Assembly: GCF_025753855.1 (NCBI RefSeq)
Contig: NZ_JAOWPT010000009.1
Location: forward strand, 160,843 to 224,842
Length of the DNA stretch: 64,000 bases
Source of the DNA: Mesorhizobium sp. ZC-5
Lineage (GTDB): Bacteria; Pseudomonadota; Alphaproteobacteria; Rhizobiales; Rhizobiaceae
Direction: 5' to 3'
The notes beneath the pieces are model-generated. The model was not told the DNA's origin. It was given only the letters and a program-made list of their open reading frames with translations, and made no database searches. Positions 44,589 through 53,128 of the stretch are shown in pieces (position 1 is the first letter of the stretch; each line of letters starts with the position of its first letter). The position numbers and the translations under genes were made by a program.

Positions 44589-45449
44589 TCAGAGCCCCGC
44601 GGCTTCCAGCGGCCATTGATCCTGGAACACCTTTCCGTCGGTGTCGGTCGCCTCGACCTTGATCTCGCCGGGGCCATTGGCCTTGAAGTCGAAGCGGAAG
44701 TTGGGATCCTCGGAGATCGAGATGCCGCCCTCCATGGCGAGGATCAGCTTGTCATCCTGCGAAATAGACAGTTTCTGGACGAAATGCGCCGGGATGAAGT
44801 ACTGGGTGATAGGGTCGCGCTGAAATCCCGAATTGTTGGGGTGCCGGATCATCAACTGCAGTTCCTGCACCTGGCTCATCGCCGGCTCGGGAAATTGCCT
44901 GAGCTTCATCTTGCCCATCGACGCCATTGCTTCGTCGGTGTTCTTGACCGCCGGAGCCGAACAGCCTCCCGACGCCTTGACGAAGGTCTGCGTCATGTGG
45001 AGCTGGCCGCTGCCGGTTTCGGCAATGGCACGCAGCCATGAATAGTCATTGACGCGTACGCGCGTCGAAATATGGGTGACGCCCGCATCCTTGCCGAGCG
45101 TGAAGGTCGCCGCCAGCGGCGCCGGGTTGACGTCGATGATCAGCGTCACCGCCTTTACGCCGTCCGGCGCCTTGGCGGGGTCAATGTAGATGTCGACGGG
45201 AACAAGTGCGGCGTCCTGCGCGCGCTTGGGCGCTTCGATCCTGACCAGGCCGGTGTCCGATATGATCTGCCGCTCGCCGAAAACGTCGCCCTTGAAACTG
45301 GCCCAGATCTTGTCCGAGGAGGCCATGGTCTGTTGGGCGCCGGCGATATCCGTCGATCCACCGAGCAGCGCGAAGGCGACGGCAGCGATGGCCAAAGAAT
45401 AGGATATCGGCGAGAACCAGCGCCGGTTCGTGAGAGCTTGGCTCTTCAT
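44589..45449 (-). CDS. SoxYZ-like carrier protein, quinoprotein-dehydrogenase-associated
   Basis: A 286-residue exported fusion of SoxY-like and SoxZ-like domains. The signal region ends near DIAGAQQ. The SoxY half ends in the flexible cysteine arm (KASGGCSAP, C163), and the SoxZ-like half follows (MIRHPNNSGFQRDP, HFVQKLSIS). In sulfur oxidation this cysteine carries covalent intermediates; next to XoxF the cargo is unknown. The ATG at 45449 has GGAGG at 8-nt spacing, better than the ATG at 45455. It lies 102 bp downstream of the metallohydrolase gene. Confidence 0.88.
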   Translation of the reverse strand: MKSQALTNRRWFSPISYSLAIAAVAFALLGGSTDIAGAQQTMASSDKIWASFKGDVFGERQIISDTGLVRIEAPKRAQDAALVPVDIYIDPAKAPDGVKAVTLIIDVNPAPLAATFTLGKDAGVTHISTRVRVNDYSWLRAIAETGSGQLHMTQTFVKASGGCSAPAVKNTDEAMASMGKMKLRQFPEPAMSQVQELQLMIRHPNNSGFQRDPITQYFIPAHFVQKLSISQDDKLILAMEGGISISEDPNFRFDFKANGPGEIKVEATDTDGKVFQDQWPLEAAGL

Positions 45450-45551
45450 GTTCATTGCCTCCACCGATGTGAAAGGTGGTGCCCAGGCTGGATTACCCAT
45501 AATCCTTCGCGCGAAGGTTGGCAAATTACGCTCTCGTGAACCCGCTCCCTG

Positions 45552-46523
45552 CTACTCCCACTCCAGCTCGGCATAGGCGGCGGTGGCGTTGCGCCCATTG
45601 TAGTCGTCAAACAGCGCCCAGTTGCCGCGTTCGCCAAGCCCGGCGGTCTGCACCGCCTTGTCGAGCGGAACACCGTCGGCGATCGCCTTGCGGAGGTCGC
45701 CTGCCAGCACCTCGAAATACCGCCTCTCGTCCTCCAGTGCCTGCGGCCATGCCGATGGCACCGGTCCGTGGCCGGGCACGGTGACGGCGGCGTCGATAGC
45801 CGCTAGTTCGTCGAGCTGTCGCATCCAGCCGAGCAGCGAGCCGTCAAGCGTCGGCAGATGGCCCATGAACACGAGGTCGCCGGCAAAAAACGTCCGTGTT
45901 GCCGGGTCGTAGGCGGTGAGATCGTTGTCGGTGTGCGCGGCCTTCCAGGCGCGCAGTTCCAGTTTGCGACCGCCGAGATCGAGTTCCAGCCGATCGTCGA
46001 CCGTCTGCGTTGGTGGCACGATCTCGATGCCTTGCATCAACGCGTCGCCGATCTGGCGGTGATAACTTTGCAGGTAGAAATCGCCGCGGGCCGCCAGTGC
46101 GCGCGGCAAATTGCGGTGGCCGACGATGGTGGCGCCGATGTCGCGAAACGCTGCGTTGCCGAAGATGTGGTCGGGATGCATGTGGGTGTTGACGAGATAT
46201 CGGACCGGTTTGTCGGTGACCTCCTTTATCGCCGCGAGGAAGGCGCGTGCCTCGACCATGCTGCCGCCGCTGTCGACGGCCGCCGCCGCTTCATCGCCGA
46301 CCACCAGCCCGACATTGCAGATGGCGCCCTGGTTGGCGTCGGTCATCAGCTCATTGACCCCGCCGAAGGCGTAGACGCCGTCGGCTACTTCTTTAAGGGC
46401 GAATTTTGCTCCCGTACCGGCCGCATACGACGCATGACTGAGGCAGCAGGGAAGCACGGCGGCGCCGGCCCCGATGCAGGCGAAACCCTTGATCAGTCTG
46501 CGGCGGAAAAGATCGGTGGGCAT
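45552..46523 (-). CDS. Zinc metallohydrolase of the quinoprotein relay type (metallo-beta-lactamase fold)
   Basis: A 323-residue exported protein with a twin-arginine-like start (FRRRLIKGFACIGAG) and a full metal site H114-x-H116-x-D118-H119 (THMHPDH) with later ligands near GHGPVPS. Proteins of this group occur together with SoxYZ-like carriers and PQQ dehydrogenases; a SoxH-like hydrolase acting on the carrier-bound group is a plausible role. It lies 13 bp after the ABC ATPase gene, so it belongs to the same transcript as the transporter. Confidence 0.87.
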   Translation of the reverse strand: MPTDLFRRRLIKGFACIGAGAAVLPCCLSHASYAAGTGAKFALKEVADGVYAFGGVNELMTDANQGAICNVGLVVGDEAAAAVDSGGSMVEARAFLAAIKEVTDKPVRYLVNTHMHPDHIFGNAAFRDIGATIVGHRNLPRALAARGDFYLQSYHRQIGDALMQGIEIVPPTQTVDDRLELDLGGRKLELRAWKAAHTDNDLTAYDPATRTFFAGDLVFMGHLPTLDGSLLGWMRQLDELAAIDAAVTVPGHGPVPSAWPQALEDERRYFEVLAGDLRKAIADGVPLDKAVQTAGLGERGNWALFDDYNGRNATAAYAELEWE

Positions 46524-46536
46524 CGCTCGCTCCGCC

Positions 46537-47277
46537 TCAAACCGCGCCGGGGAACTTCTGGTGAAATGAGCGCAGAAGATCGCTCATCACCTGTGGATTG
46601 CGATAGTGCCTGGGCAGCCTGACGTCGAAATAGCCGATCACATGCGCCGGTCGCGGCGACAGAACGATGATGCGGTCCGACAGCATCATAGCCTCGCGCA
46701 GATTGTGGGTGACCATCAGTGCCGTCGTCGGCCGCGCCGACCATACGCTGAGCAGCAGGTGGCGCAGCCGTTCGGCCGTCTGCTCGTCGAGCGAGACGAA
46801 TGGCTCGTCGAGGAAAAGCACCGCCGGTTCGGTGGCGAACGCCCGGGCAAGTGCTGCCCGGCGCGCCAGCCCGAGTGACAGTTCGGACGGGAACAGCGTG
46901 CGCATGTCGGAAAGGCCGAGCGTCTTGAACAGCCTGTCGAGGTCGACGCCACGCATGTCTTTTGGCAAAGCCAGCCGCACGTTCTGCTCGACAGTACGCC
47001 AAGGCAGCAGCGTCGGTTCCTGGAACACCACGGCGGTGCGGTTTCCGCCGCCGACCGGCATCTGGAAAGAACCTTGAAAATCGCGATCGAGGCCGAGAAG
47101 GATGCGCAGTGTCGTCGACTTGCCGCAACCCGACGGTCCGAGCAAGCAGGCGAATTCGCCTTGCCGCACCTCGAAGGACAGCTCTTTCAGCGCCGTCACC
47201 GAGACGCCTTCAGCGGATTTGAAAGTCTTCTCGGCGATGTCGACCCTAAGCGGGACGCCGGCGCCAACGGGTTGCAT
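46537..47277 (-). CDS. ABC transporter ATP-binding protein (NitT/TauT type)
   Basis: A 246-residue ATPase with Walker A LLGPSGCGKST, a somewhat altered signature (ELSLGLARRAALARAFA) and Walker B VLFLDEPFVSLDEQ. The ATG at 47277 overlaps the end of the permease gene by 32 bp. It pairs with the permease and substrate-binding protein encoded upstream. Operon position directly before the metallohydrolase and SoxYZ genes links the transporter to the methanol/PQQ block. Confidence 0.88.
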   Translation of the reverse strand: MQPVGAGVPLRVDIAEKTFKSAEGVSVTALKELSFEVRQGEFACLLGPSGCGKSTTLRILLGLDRDFQGSFQMPVGGGNRTAVVFQEPTLLPWRTVEQNVRLALPKDMRGVDLDRLFKTLGLSDMRTLFPSELSLGLARRAALARAFATEPAVLFLDEPFVSLDEQTAERLRHLLLSVWSARPTTALMVTHNLREAMMLSDRIIVLSPRPAHVIGYFDVRLPRHYRNPQVMSDLLRSFHQKFPGAV

Positions 47278-48055
47278 GTCGTTCAAGGGGCTGCACCAGA
47301 AGGAGTTCGATAACCAGCATCACGGCGACGAAGGCCAGTGTGTAGGCAAGGATAGCGGCAACGTCGAAAAGCTGGAAATAGAGATAGATCTGGAAGCCGA
47401 CGCCGTTGGAGCGGCCGAGCAGTTCCACCACCAGAACGATCTTCCAGATCAGCGCGATGCCGGAGCGGGAAGCCGCGGCGATGTAAGGCTGCAACTGGGG
47501 CAGGATGACATGGCGCAGCCGGTCGAGCGGGCTGAAGCGGTAGATCGTCGCCATTTCGGCATAGCGCGGATCGAAGGCGCGGGCGCCTTCGCGCATGGTA
47601 ACGACGACATTGGGGATCTTGTTGACGGCGACCGCGCCGATTGCCGCCGCCTCGTTCAGCCCGAACCAGATATAGGCCAGAACGATGATGACCAGCGCCG
47701 GAATGTTGAGAAACAGGATCACCCAGGGATTGAAGAAGCGATCCGCGCGGCGGTAGCTGCCGAGCAGCACGCCGATCACCGATCCGAGCACCATGGCGAC
47801 GACGAAGGACGCGGCAACGCGGGCCAGCGTCACGCCGAGATGGTAGGGGAGCTCACCGCTGGCGCCATCCTGCACCAGCACCTGCCACACGGCTTGCGGC
47901 GGCGGAAAGGCACGGCTCGGCCACAGCGTGGCGGCGAGGCTCCAAAGGACAAGCAAGCCGAGCAGCGACGCGATCACCGTCAGCGCGGGCAGGGCAGGAG
48001 CAAGGCTCGACGTCGGGCGATGCGCCGGCGTCCCGGTGCCGTCTGGCTGGTTCAT
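47246..48055 (-). CDS. ABC transporter permease (NitT/TauT, SsuC-like)
   Basis: A 269-residue membrane protein with six hydrophobic segments and the EAA-like loop (NVVVTMREGARAFDPRYAEMATIYR). The N-terminus is polar and starts 4 bp inside the end of the binding-protein gene (ATGA overlap). Family members import nitrate, taurine, sulfonates, pyrimidine precursors and similar small ions; the substrate here is open. Confidence 0.9.
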   Translation of the reverse strand: MNQPDGTGTPAHRPTSSLAPALPALTVIASLLGLLVLWSLAATLWPSRAFPPPQAVWQVLVQDGASGELPYHLGVTLARVAASFVVAMVLGSVIGVLLGSYRRADRFFNPWVILFLNIPALVIIVLAYIWFGLNEAAAIGAVAVNKIPNVVVTMREGARAFDPRYAEMATIYRFSPLDRLRHVILPQLQPYIAAASRSGIALIWKIVLVVELLGRSNGVGFQIYLYFQLFDVAAILAYTLAFVAVMLVIELLLVQPLERHATRWRRRPA

Positions 48056-49047
48056 TTCGCCAGATCCGGCCAGAACGTGCCAGGCGCCATTTCGGTGGCG
48101 GAACCGACGAGCTTCTCGCCGCCGATCTCAGCCAGGATGCCATAGAGCTTTGCGGCATCGGCCTGCTCTTCGGCTGCCCCACGCCTCGGAATGCCTTCGC
48201 GATAGCGGTCGCGCAGCACTTCGAGTTCCTTGCCTTCTGCCTTCATCAGCGGCGCGAGGCGCAGCCATTCCTCGTCGGATTTGGCCAGTAAGTCCTTGGC
48301 CGCCGCCGAAGCCTTGGCGAACCCCAATGCCGTCTCGTGGTTTTCGGCCGCCCATTTGTCGTGAAAGACATAACCCAAAGCGGAAACGTCGCCCGTAGCG
48401 CCAAGCGCCCGGGCGGCATCATTGGCGCTGATCACCCGGCGAAACCCGTTGGCTTCGAGCCGCGCGCAGAAATGCCAGAAATTCAGGACGGCATCGAGTT
48501 CGCCCTGCATGGCCTTTTCGGAAATCAGCGGCGGCGCGCCGAACACGATTTCGTTTTCTACAACGATATCAAAGCCATGGTCGCGTTTGGTCAGGGCTTG
48601 AATCAGCAACCAGCTCTTGTCGAGCGGCCCACCGGTAACACCGATCTTCCTTGCTTTCAGGTCGGGAACCGACTTGATCGGCGATTCCTGCTTGACCATG
48701 ATGGCGCCGACGGCGGTCGAGTAGGGGATCAGCGTCACATCGCTGCCCTCGGTGCGCTGGCGCGAAACCCACAGCCAGTCGGACACGATGATGTCGATCT
48801 CGCCGGCCAGCATGGCGACATTGGTGGCGTCCTCGCCGGCGAAATTGACGACCTCCAGGTCGAAGCCGTTCGCCGCGTCGAACCGGTGGTGTTTCAGCGC
48901 ATCGAGTTCCCAGCTCACCGTGCCGAACTTCAGTGCGCCGATGCGTGCCTTGCCGGCTGAGGCATAGGCGCGGCAGCCGCGTGCAAAAACGGCAGCGGCC
49001 GTGCCGGCGGCCATCATTGCGAGCGTGTCGCGTCTGGATATGGTCAT
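48052..49047 (-). CDS. ABC transporter substrate-binding protein (NitT/TauT, SsuA-like) with Tat-type signal
   Basis: A 331-residue exported protein beginning MTISRRDTLAMMAAG, a twin-arginine-type signal, followed by a type II binding fold (VVNFAGEDATNVAMLAGEID, VKQESPIKSVPDLKARKIG). Tat export suggests folding or cofactor binding before export. It is the first gene of the unit SBP-permease-ATPase-metallohydrolase-SoxYZ. A ligand related to PQQ, a metal chelate or a sulfur compound is possible; none can be shown from sequence. Confidence 0.88.
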   Translation of the reverse strand: MTISRRDTLAMMAAGTAAAVFARGCRAYASAGKARIGALKFGTVSWELDALKHHRFDAANGFDLEVVNFAGEDATNVAMLAGEIDIIVSDWLWVSRQRTEGSDVTLIPYSTAVGAIMVKQESPIKSVPDLKARKIGVTGGPLDKSWLLIQALTKRDHGFDIVVENEIVFGAPPLISEKAMQGELDAVLNFWHFCARLEANGFRRVISANDAARALGATGDVSALGYVFHDKWAAENHETALGFAKASAAAKDLLAKSDEEWLRLAPLMKAEGKELEVLRDRYREGIPRRGAAEEQADAAKLYGILAEIGGEKLVGSATEMAPGTFWPDLAK

Positions 49048-49092
49048 TTTTCGCGTCTCCTCCCAAAGACGGGTCAGGGGCCAGTTTGCCGG

Positions 49093-49302
49093 TCAGATAT
49101 CACGCCCATGGTCCGGAAGGGCGCATTTCCAGCGCACTACCTTGCGGCCGGGATGTTCGCCAATCCATTTCGCGATCTCCGCAGGCGCGAGGAACATGCA
49201 TTGGTTCAGCGAGCCGCGGCTTTCGAAATAGAGATGTTCGTCCCGGCAACTGCTTGGATTTGCGATCAGGCAAACCGTCAGCACGAGATCGACCATGTCC
49301 AT
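49093..49302 (-). CDS. Small four-cysteine protein of unknown function
   Basis: A 69-residue protein with cysteines at 11, 19, 35 and 60 and a hydrophobic first segment (MDMVDLVLTVCLIANP). AAGGTG lies 6 bases before the ATG at 49302. The central part (YFESRGSLNQCMFLAPAE) reads like a real, compact domain and I recall similar short proteins in Rhizobiales, but no function. It precedes the Tat binding protein gene by 45 bp on the same strand. Confidence 0.55.
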   Translation of the reverse strand: MDMVDLVLTVCLIANPSSCRDEHLYFESRGSLNQCMFLAPAEIAKWIGEHPGRKVVRWKCALPDHGRDI

Positions 49303-49652
49303 GACAGCACCTTTCGACGCCTTGAGGCGATTATCCCAACCTCGGCGCGACTCGCCCAGGATAAGATCGATAGTGGCTGGTTTAGCTCAAGGTGCCCGAT
49401 GAGAAACCGCAAGGGAAAGCTAATGTTTCCGCCAGAGGTCGTCAACAATAACGGCGCGATGGGCGGTGTGACCCTTCGTACCGTTGACTTCCTGTGGTCC
49501 CAGTCTAGCTTCACACGGCATGCAGGCGCCGCGGTCCGGCAACCCACATGACGGACAGCCCGCTTGCCCGCACAAAAGCGCATTCCGGCGGGTCGATGCA
49601 TCGGCGTGCGTAAAAAATCGTCAGGGCACCCAGACGATCGAGAGGAAACGTC
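49303..49652. other. Non-coding stretch between the 69-residue gene and the cytochrome c gene
   Basis: This 350-bp interval between divergent genes shows no convincing coding sequence or clear repeat. It should contain the promoters for the ABC/relay operon (minus) and for the cytochrome c gene (plus). Confidence 0.4.
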
Positions 49653-50030
49653 ATGCGCGTAATCGCATTTTTTGCTGCCTTATCCATAGCGGGCCTGTCG
49701 GCCGGGCAGTCGTTGGCCCAGGACGCGGCGGCCGGGGAAAAAGTCTTTGCCAAATGCAAGGCCTGCCATGTCGTTGAAGACGACAAGAACAAGATCGGGC
49801 CGTCCCTGAAAGGTCTGTTCGGCCGGACTGCGGGCACGCATCCTGGCTTCAAATATTCCAAGGCGATGATCGATGCCGGCGCAGCCGGCCTGGTATGGGA
49901 CGAGGCAAAACTCAAGGAATACCTGCACAGCCCGAAGGCCATGGTGAAGGGCACCAAGATGGCTTTTGCCGGGCTCAAGGACGATACCGACATCGTCAAT
50001 CTGGAAGCCTATCTCAAGCAGTTCCCTTGA
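49653..50030 (+). CDS. Class I cytochrome c (c2/c550-like), periplasmic
   Basis: A 125-residue soluble cytochrome with a signal peptide ending near SLAQDAAAG, heme site C35-x2-C38-H39 (KCKACHV) and axial Met103 (GTKMAFAG). The class I pattern GPSLKGLFGR is present. GAGAGGAAA precedes the ATG. Such cytochromes carry electrons from MxaG/XoxG-type cytochromes or the bc1 complex to terminal oxidases. Its place between the xox/relay block and the cbb operon fits a link from methanol oxidation to respiration. Confidence 0.92.
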   Translation: MRVIAFFAALSIAGLSAGQSLAQDAAAGEKVFAKCKACHVVEDDKNKIGPSLKGLFGRTAGTHPGFKYSKAMIDAGAAGLVWDEAKLKEYLHSPKAMVKGTKMAFAGLKDDTDIVNLEAYLKQFP

Positions 50031-50050
50031 TCGCAGTCGCGATCCGCGCA

Positions 50051-50068
50051 CCGGGCCAGTCGGCCCGG
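50051..50068. terminator. Short GC hairpin between convergent cytochrome c and cbbZ genes
   Basis: CCGGGCC (50051-50057) pairs with GGCCCGG (50062-50068) around AGTC, 20 bp after the cytochrome stop and 22 bp from the cbbZ stop. There is no T-run, so it is a moderate terminator candidate. Confidence 0.5.
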
Positions 50069-50090
50069 GCAAAGATCTCCATGACAAAAC

Positions 50091-50792
50091 TTATGCGGCG
50101 CTGCGCAGCCCGTTCAGTGCCGCCTGCAGGTCCAACAGGCTGTTGCAGACGAGATCAGCGCCCAGCAGTTCAGCCGGCTGTTGGGTATAACCGCCCCGGA
50201 TGATGATCACTGGCATGTTCGCGGCACGCGCAGCCTCCACGTCGGTGACGCTGTCGCCGACCATCAGCGCATCCTGCGGCTCGACCTTCAACCTATCGAG
50301 AGCCAGCAGCAAGGCATCCGGGGCCGGCTTCTTGCGCGTCACCGCATCGCCGCCGACGATAGCGCCAAGCCGTTCGGCGATCCCGAAATGCAGCAGCACC
50401 TCGCGGGTTGCAAGCTGCGGCTTGTTGGTCACCACGCCCATGCGGACACCAGCGACATGCAACTGCGCCAGTGCTTCCGCCGCGCCCGGCATCAGCCGCG
50501 TCAGCCGCGTCGTGTGGCGCCGGTAGATCGGCGCCATCTCGCGATTGGCCTGCTCGAACTCGGCCGCCGAAAGGGGCGTGCCGACAGCGGCAAAGGCGCG
50601 TTCGAGGAGCTTTTCGACGCCGTTGCCGATCATCGCGGTGACCTGCGCAACCGTCAGGGACGGCAAGCCTCGCCCGGCGAGCAGTTCGTTGACGGCGGCG
50701 GCGATGTCGGCTGCCGAATCGACGAGCGTCCCGTCGAGATCGAACAGGATCGCCTTGGGCATCCGCAATGTGGTCGCGGCACCGTTGCTCAT
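50091..50792 (-). CDS. cbbZ: Phosphoglycolate phosphatase
   Basis: A 233-residue HAD-family phosphatase with the nucleophile motif LFDLDGTLVDS, the VVTNKP threonine motif and a GDSVTDVEAARAA motif for magnesium binding. It removes phosphate from 2-phosphoglycolate made by the Rubisco oxygenase reaction. The ATG at 50792 overlaps the stop of the thioredoxin-like gene (ATGA), so it is the last gene of the cbb operon. An upstream in-frame start at 50807 is less likely. Confidence 0.92.
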   Translation of the reverse strand: MSNGAATTLRMPKAILFDLDGTLVDSAADIAAAVNELLAGRGLPSLTVAQVTAMIGNGVEKLLERAFAAVGTPLSAAEFEQANREMAPIYRRHTTRLTRLMPGAAEALAQLHVAGVRMGVVTNKPQLATREVLLHFGIAERLGAIVGGDAVTRKKPAPDALLLALDRLKVEPQDALMVGDSVTDVEAARAANMPVIIIRGGYTQQPAELLGADLVCNSLLDLQAALNGLRSAA

Positions 50793-51346
50793 GCGGGTTC
50801 CTTCCATTTGATCGAACAGCCGATGGAGGCGATCTGGTCTTGCGGTCCGTTGCCGGTGCGGGCGACCTGCTTCATCGCCTCGAAGAGGTCGCGGCGGAGG
50901 TTTTCAGCGCCCGCCTCCTTGCGGGAGGCGTCGAGCCGGCCGCGATATTGCAAAGTCAGGTCGCTGTTGAAGCCGAAGAAATCCGGCGTGCAGGCGGCCT
51001 TGTAGGCTGCGGCAACCTTCTGGTCCTCGTCGTAGAGGTAGGGGAAGGAAAACCCGTGGGAGGCGGCGAACAGCTTCATGTTGTCGAAGGAATCCTCCGG
51101 ATAGCTGCCGGCGTCATTGGAACTTATGGCGACGAAGCCGATGCCTTCCTTCTTCAGGTCAGCGGCGTCGCGCGCGATGCGGGCGATCACCGCTTTCACA
51201 TAGGGGCAGTGGTTGCAGATGAAGGCCACGACCAGGCCGTTCGGTCCGGCCTGCCCGAGGATGGAATGCTGCTTGCCATCGACGCCGGGCAAGGTGGCGT
51301 CGACCGCCGGCCAGCCGAAATCGCAGACGGGTGGGTTTGAAGCCAT
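50789..51346 (-). CDS. Thioredoxin-like (AhpC/TSA-related) protein inside the cbb operon
   Basis: A 185-residue thioredoxin-fold protein without signal peptide. FICNHCPYVKAV holds a CxxC-type pair (C-N-H-C), followed by a conserved AISSNDAGSYPEDSFDNM and ACTPDFFGF. Related proteins are annotated as thioredoxin family or redoxin. It starts 21 bp after the cbbE stop and is translationally coupled to cbbZ, so it is co-expressed with the Calvin enzymes. A redox role for phosphoribulokinase, bisphosphatase or oxidative stress during fixation is possible but unproven. Confidence 0.85.
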   Translation of the reverse strand: MASNPPVCDFGWPAVDATLPGVDGKQHSILGQAGPNGLVVAFICNHCPYVKAVIARIARDAADLKKEGIGFVAISSNDAGSYPEDSFDNMKLFAASHGFSFPYLYDEDQKVAAAYKAACTPDFFGFNSDLTLQYRGRLDASRKEAGAENLRRDLFEAMKQVARTGNGPQDQIASIGCSIKWKEPA

Positions 51347-51367
51347 TGTCGTCTCCTGAAACGGACC

Positions 51368-52054
51368 TTACGCCGCCTTGCGGATGGCGCCGTCGGCGGC
51401 GCTGCGGATGGCGGAAATGTTGGCGCGGTAAGCCTCGGTGCCGCCGCCCTTGAACACCGCCGAGCCGGCGACCAGCACGTTGGCGCCGGCGGCGGTGACC
51501 AGCGGTGCTGTTTCAGGCGTGACGCCGCCGTCGATCTCGATATCGATCGGCCGGCTGCCGATCAGCGCCTTGACCCGCTTCACCTTCTCGATGACGGCTG
51601 GAATGAAGGCCTGGCCGCCGAAACCCGGATTGACGGTCATCAGCAGCACGAGATCGAGCCGGTCGAGTACATATTCGATGACGCTTTCGGGTGTCGAAGG
51701 GTTGAGCGAGACGCCGGCCTTCTTGCCGAGATTCCTGATCGCCTGCAGCGAGCGGTCGAGATGCGGTCCGGCTTCGGCATGCACCGTGATGATGTCGCAG
51801 CCCGCATCGGCGAACGCGGCAAGATACGGATCAGCCGGGGTAATCATCAGATGGCAGTCGAAGGTCTTGTCGGTACGGTTGCGGATCGACTTGATGATCT
51901 GCGGCCCGAAGGTGATGTTGGGCACGAAATGGCCGTCCATCACGTCGAGATGGATCCAGTCGGCGCCTGCGGCGACGACTGCCTCGACTTCTTCGCCAAG
52001 CCGCGAAAAATCCGACGACAGGACTGAGGGCGCGATGATGCTGCGGGAGGTCAT
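51368..52054 (-). CDS. cbbE: Ribulose-phosphate 3-epimerase
   Basis: A 228-residue TIM-barrel enzyme interconverting ribulose-5-phosphate and xylulose-5-phosphate. Metal and catalytic residues are seen in [29 protein letters not shown] and DIEIDGGV. It lies 63 bp downstream of cbbX in the operon. Confidence 0.95.
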   Translation of the reverse strand: MTSRSIIAPSVLSSDFSRLGEEVEAVVAAGADWIHLDVMDGHFVPNITFGPQIIKSIRNRTDKTFDCHLMITPADPYLAAFADAGCDIITVHAEAGPHLDRSLQAIRNLGKKAGVSLNPSTPESVIEYVLDRLDLVLLMTVNPGFGGQAFIPAVIEKVKRVKALIGSRPIDIEIDGGVTPETAPLVTAAGANVLVAGSAVFKGGGTEAYRANISAIRSAADGAIRKAA

Positions 52055-52117
52055 GTCTCGTTCTCACCTTATTTGCACGGCGTTCGCCAGTCACATTGCC
52101 TTACCGATTGCGACGTC

Positions 52118-53059
52118 TCAAGTGACCGCGCCGTCAACCGGATCGCCGTCGAGCTTCCCTTCCACGAAAACCCGACTGCCGCGAATATCCGGCTCCTCTA
52201 TGGTGATCAGGTCGAGTTTGGTCAACTTTTCGCCCCGCGCGGCGAACAGGCGATTGGCCTGCCGGAGGCGTGCCCGGTCGAGCGCGTTGCGGATCGAGCG
52301 GGCATTGGAGAAGTGCGGCAGCTTCATTCTGAGAGGGATATATTCCTCCAGTGCTGCCGCCGCACCTTCGCTCAGCCGGTAATTCTGGCCGGCCAGCATT
52401 ATGTCGGCGATCGATTTGAGTTCAGGAGGACTGTAGTCGGGGAAATCAAGATGGTGAGCAATGCGCGAACGCATGCCCGGATTGCTCTCGAAGAAGCGGT
52501 CCATCTTGTTCTTGTAGCCGGCAAGGATGACGACGAGATCGTCGCGGTTGTTTTCCATGCACTGCAACAGGATCTCGATCGATTCCTGGCCGTAGTCCCG
52601 CTCGTTTTCGGGCTTGTAGAGATAATAGGCCTCGTCGATGAACAAAACGCCTCCCATCGCGCGCTTGATCACTTCACGCGTCTTGGGCGCGGTGTGGCCG
52701 ACATATTGCCCGACAAGATCGTCGCGGGTGACCGAAACCAGGTGTCCTTCGCGCACATAGCCCAGCCGGTGCAGGATCTCCGCCATCCGCAGCGCCACCG
52801 TGGTCTTGCCGGTGCCGGGATTGCCGGTGAAATTCATGTGCAAGGTTGGCGTTTCGGCGGAAATGCCGAACTTGCGGCGCAAGCGGTCGACGAGCAGAAG
52901 TGCTGCGATTTCGCGGATGCGTGTCTTGACGGGTTTCAGCCCGACAAGCTCGCGGTCCAGCTTGTCGAACACGTCATCGATGCTCGCTGCCTCGAACTCC
53001 TCCTGCAGATCGACCGTTTCACCGTCGCCGACGGCCGCCTTATCCAGGCTGTTCAGCAT
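52118..53059 (-). CDS. cbbX: Red-type Rubisco activase, AAA+ protein
   Basis: A 313-residue AAA+ ATPase that removes inhibitory sugar phosphates from red-type Rubisco by pulling the CbbL C-terminus. Walker A is at residues 79-86 (GNPGTGKT), Walker B is in [13 protein letters not shown] and a sensor region is in [17 protein letters not shown]. The ATG at 53059 has AGGAGGG upstream; an in-frame extension into the palindrome is rejected. It lies downstream of cbbS across a perfect 30-bp palindrome. Confidence 0.96.
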   Translation of the reverse strand: MLNSLDKAAVGDGETVDLQEEFEAASIDDVFDKLDRELVGLKPVKTRIREIAALLLVDRLRRKFGISAETPTLHMNFTGNPGTGKTTVALRMAEILHRLGYVREGHLVSVTRDDLVGQYVGHTAPKTREVIKRAMGGVLFIDEAYYLYKPENERDYGQESIEILLQCMENNRDDLVVILAGYKNKMDRFFESNPGMRSRIAHHLDFPDYSPPELKSIADIMLAGQNYRLSEGAAAALEEYIPLRMKLPHFSNARSIRNALDRARLRQANRLFAARGEKLTKLDLITIEEPDIRGSRVFVEGKLDGDPVDGAVT

Positions 53060-53089
53060 GGCGCCCTCCTGTTTGCTGGGAACCGTCCG

Positions 53090-53119
53090 GCAACGCTGCT
53101 CCAATTGGAGCAGCGTTGC
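53090..53119 (-). promoter_or_regulatory. Perfect 30-bp palindrome between cbbS and cbbX
   Basis: The sequence is its own reverse complement with arms GCAACGCTGCTCCAA and TTGGAGCAGCGTTGC and no spacer. In RNA it gives a stem of about 13 bp with an AATT loop, 9 bp after the cbbS stop and 30 bp before cbbX. It likely protects the cbbLS message or partly ends transcription, so that activase is made at a lower level than Rubisco. Confidence 0.8.
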
Positions 53120-53128
53120 AAACGGCTG

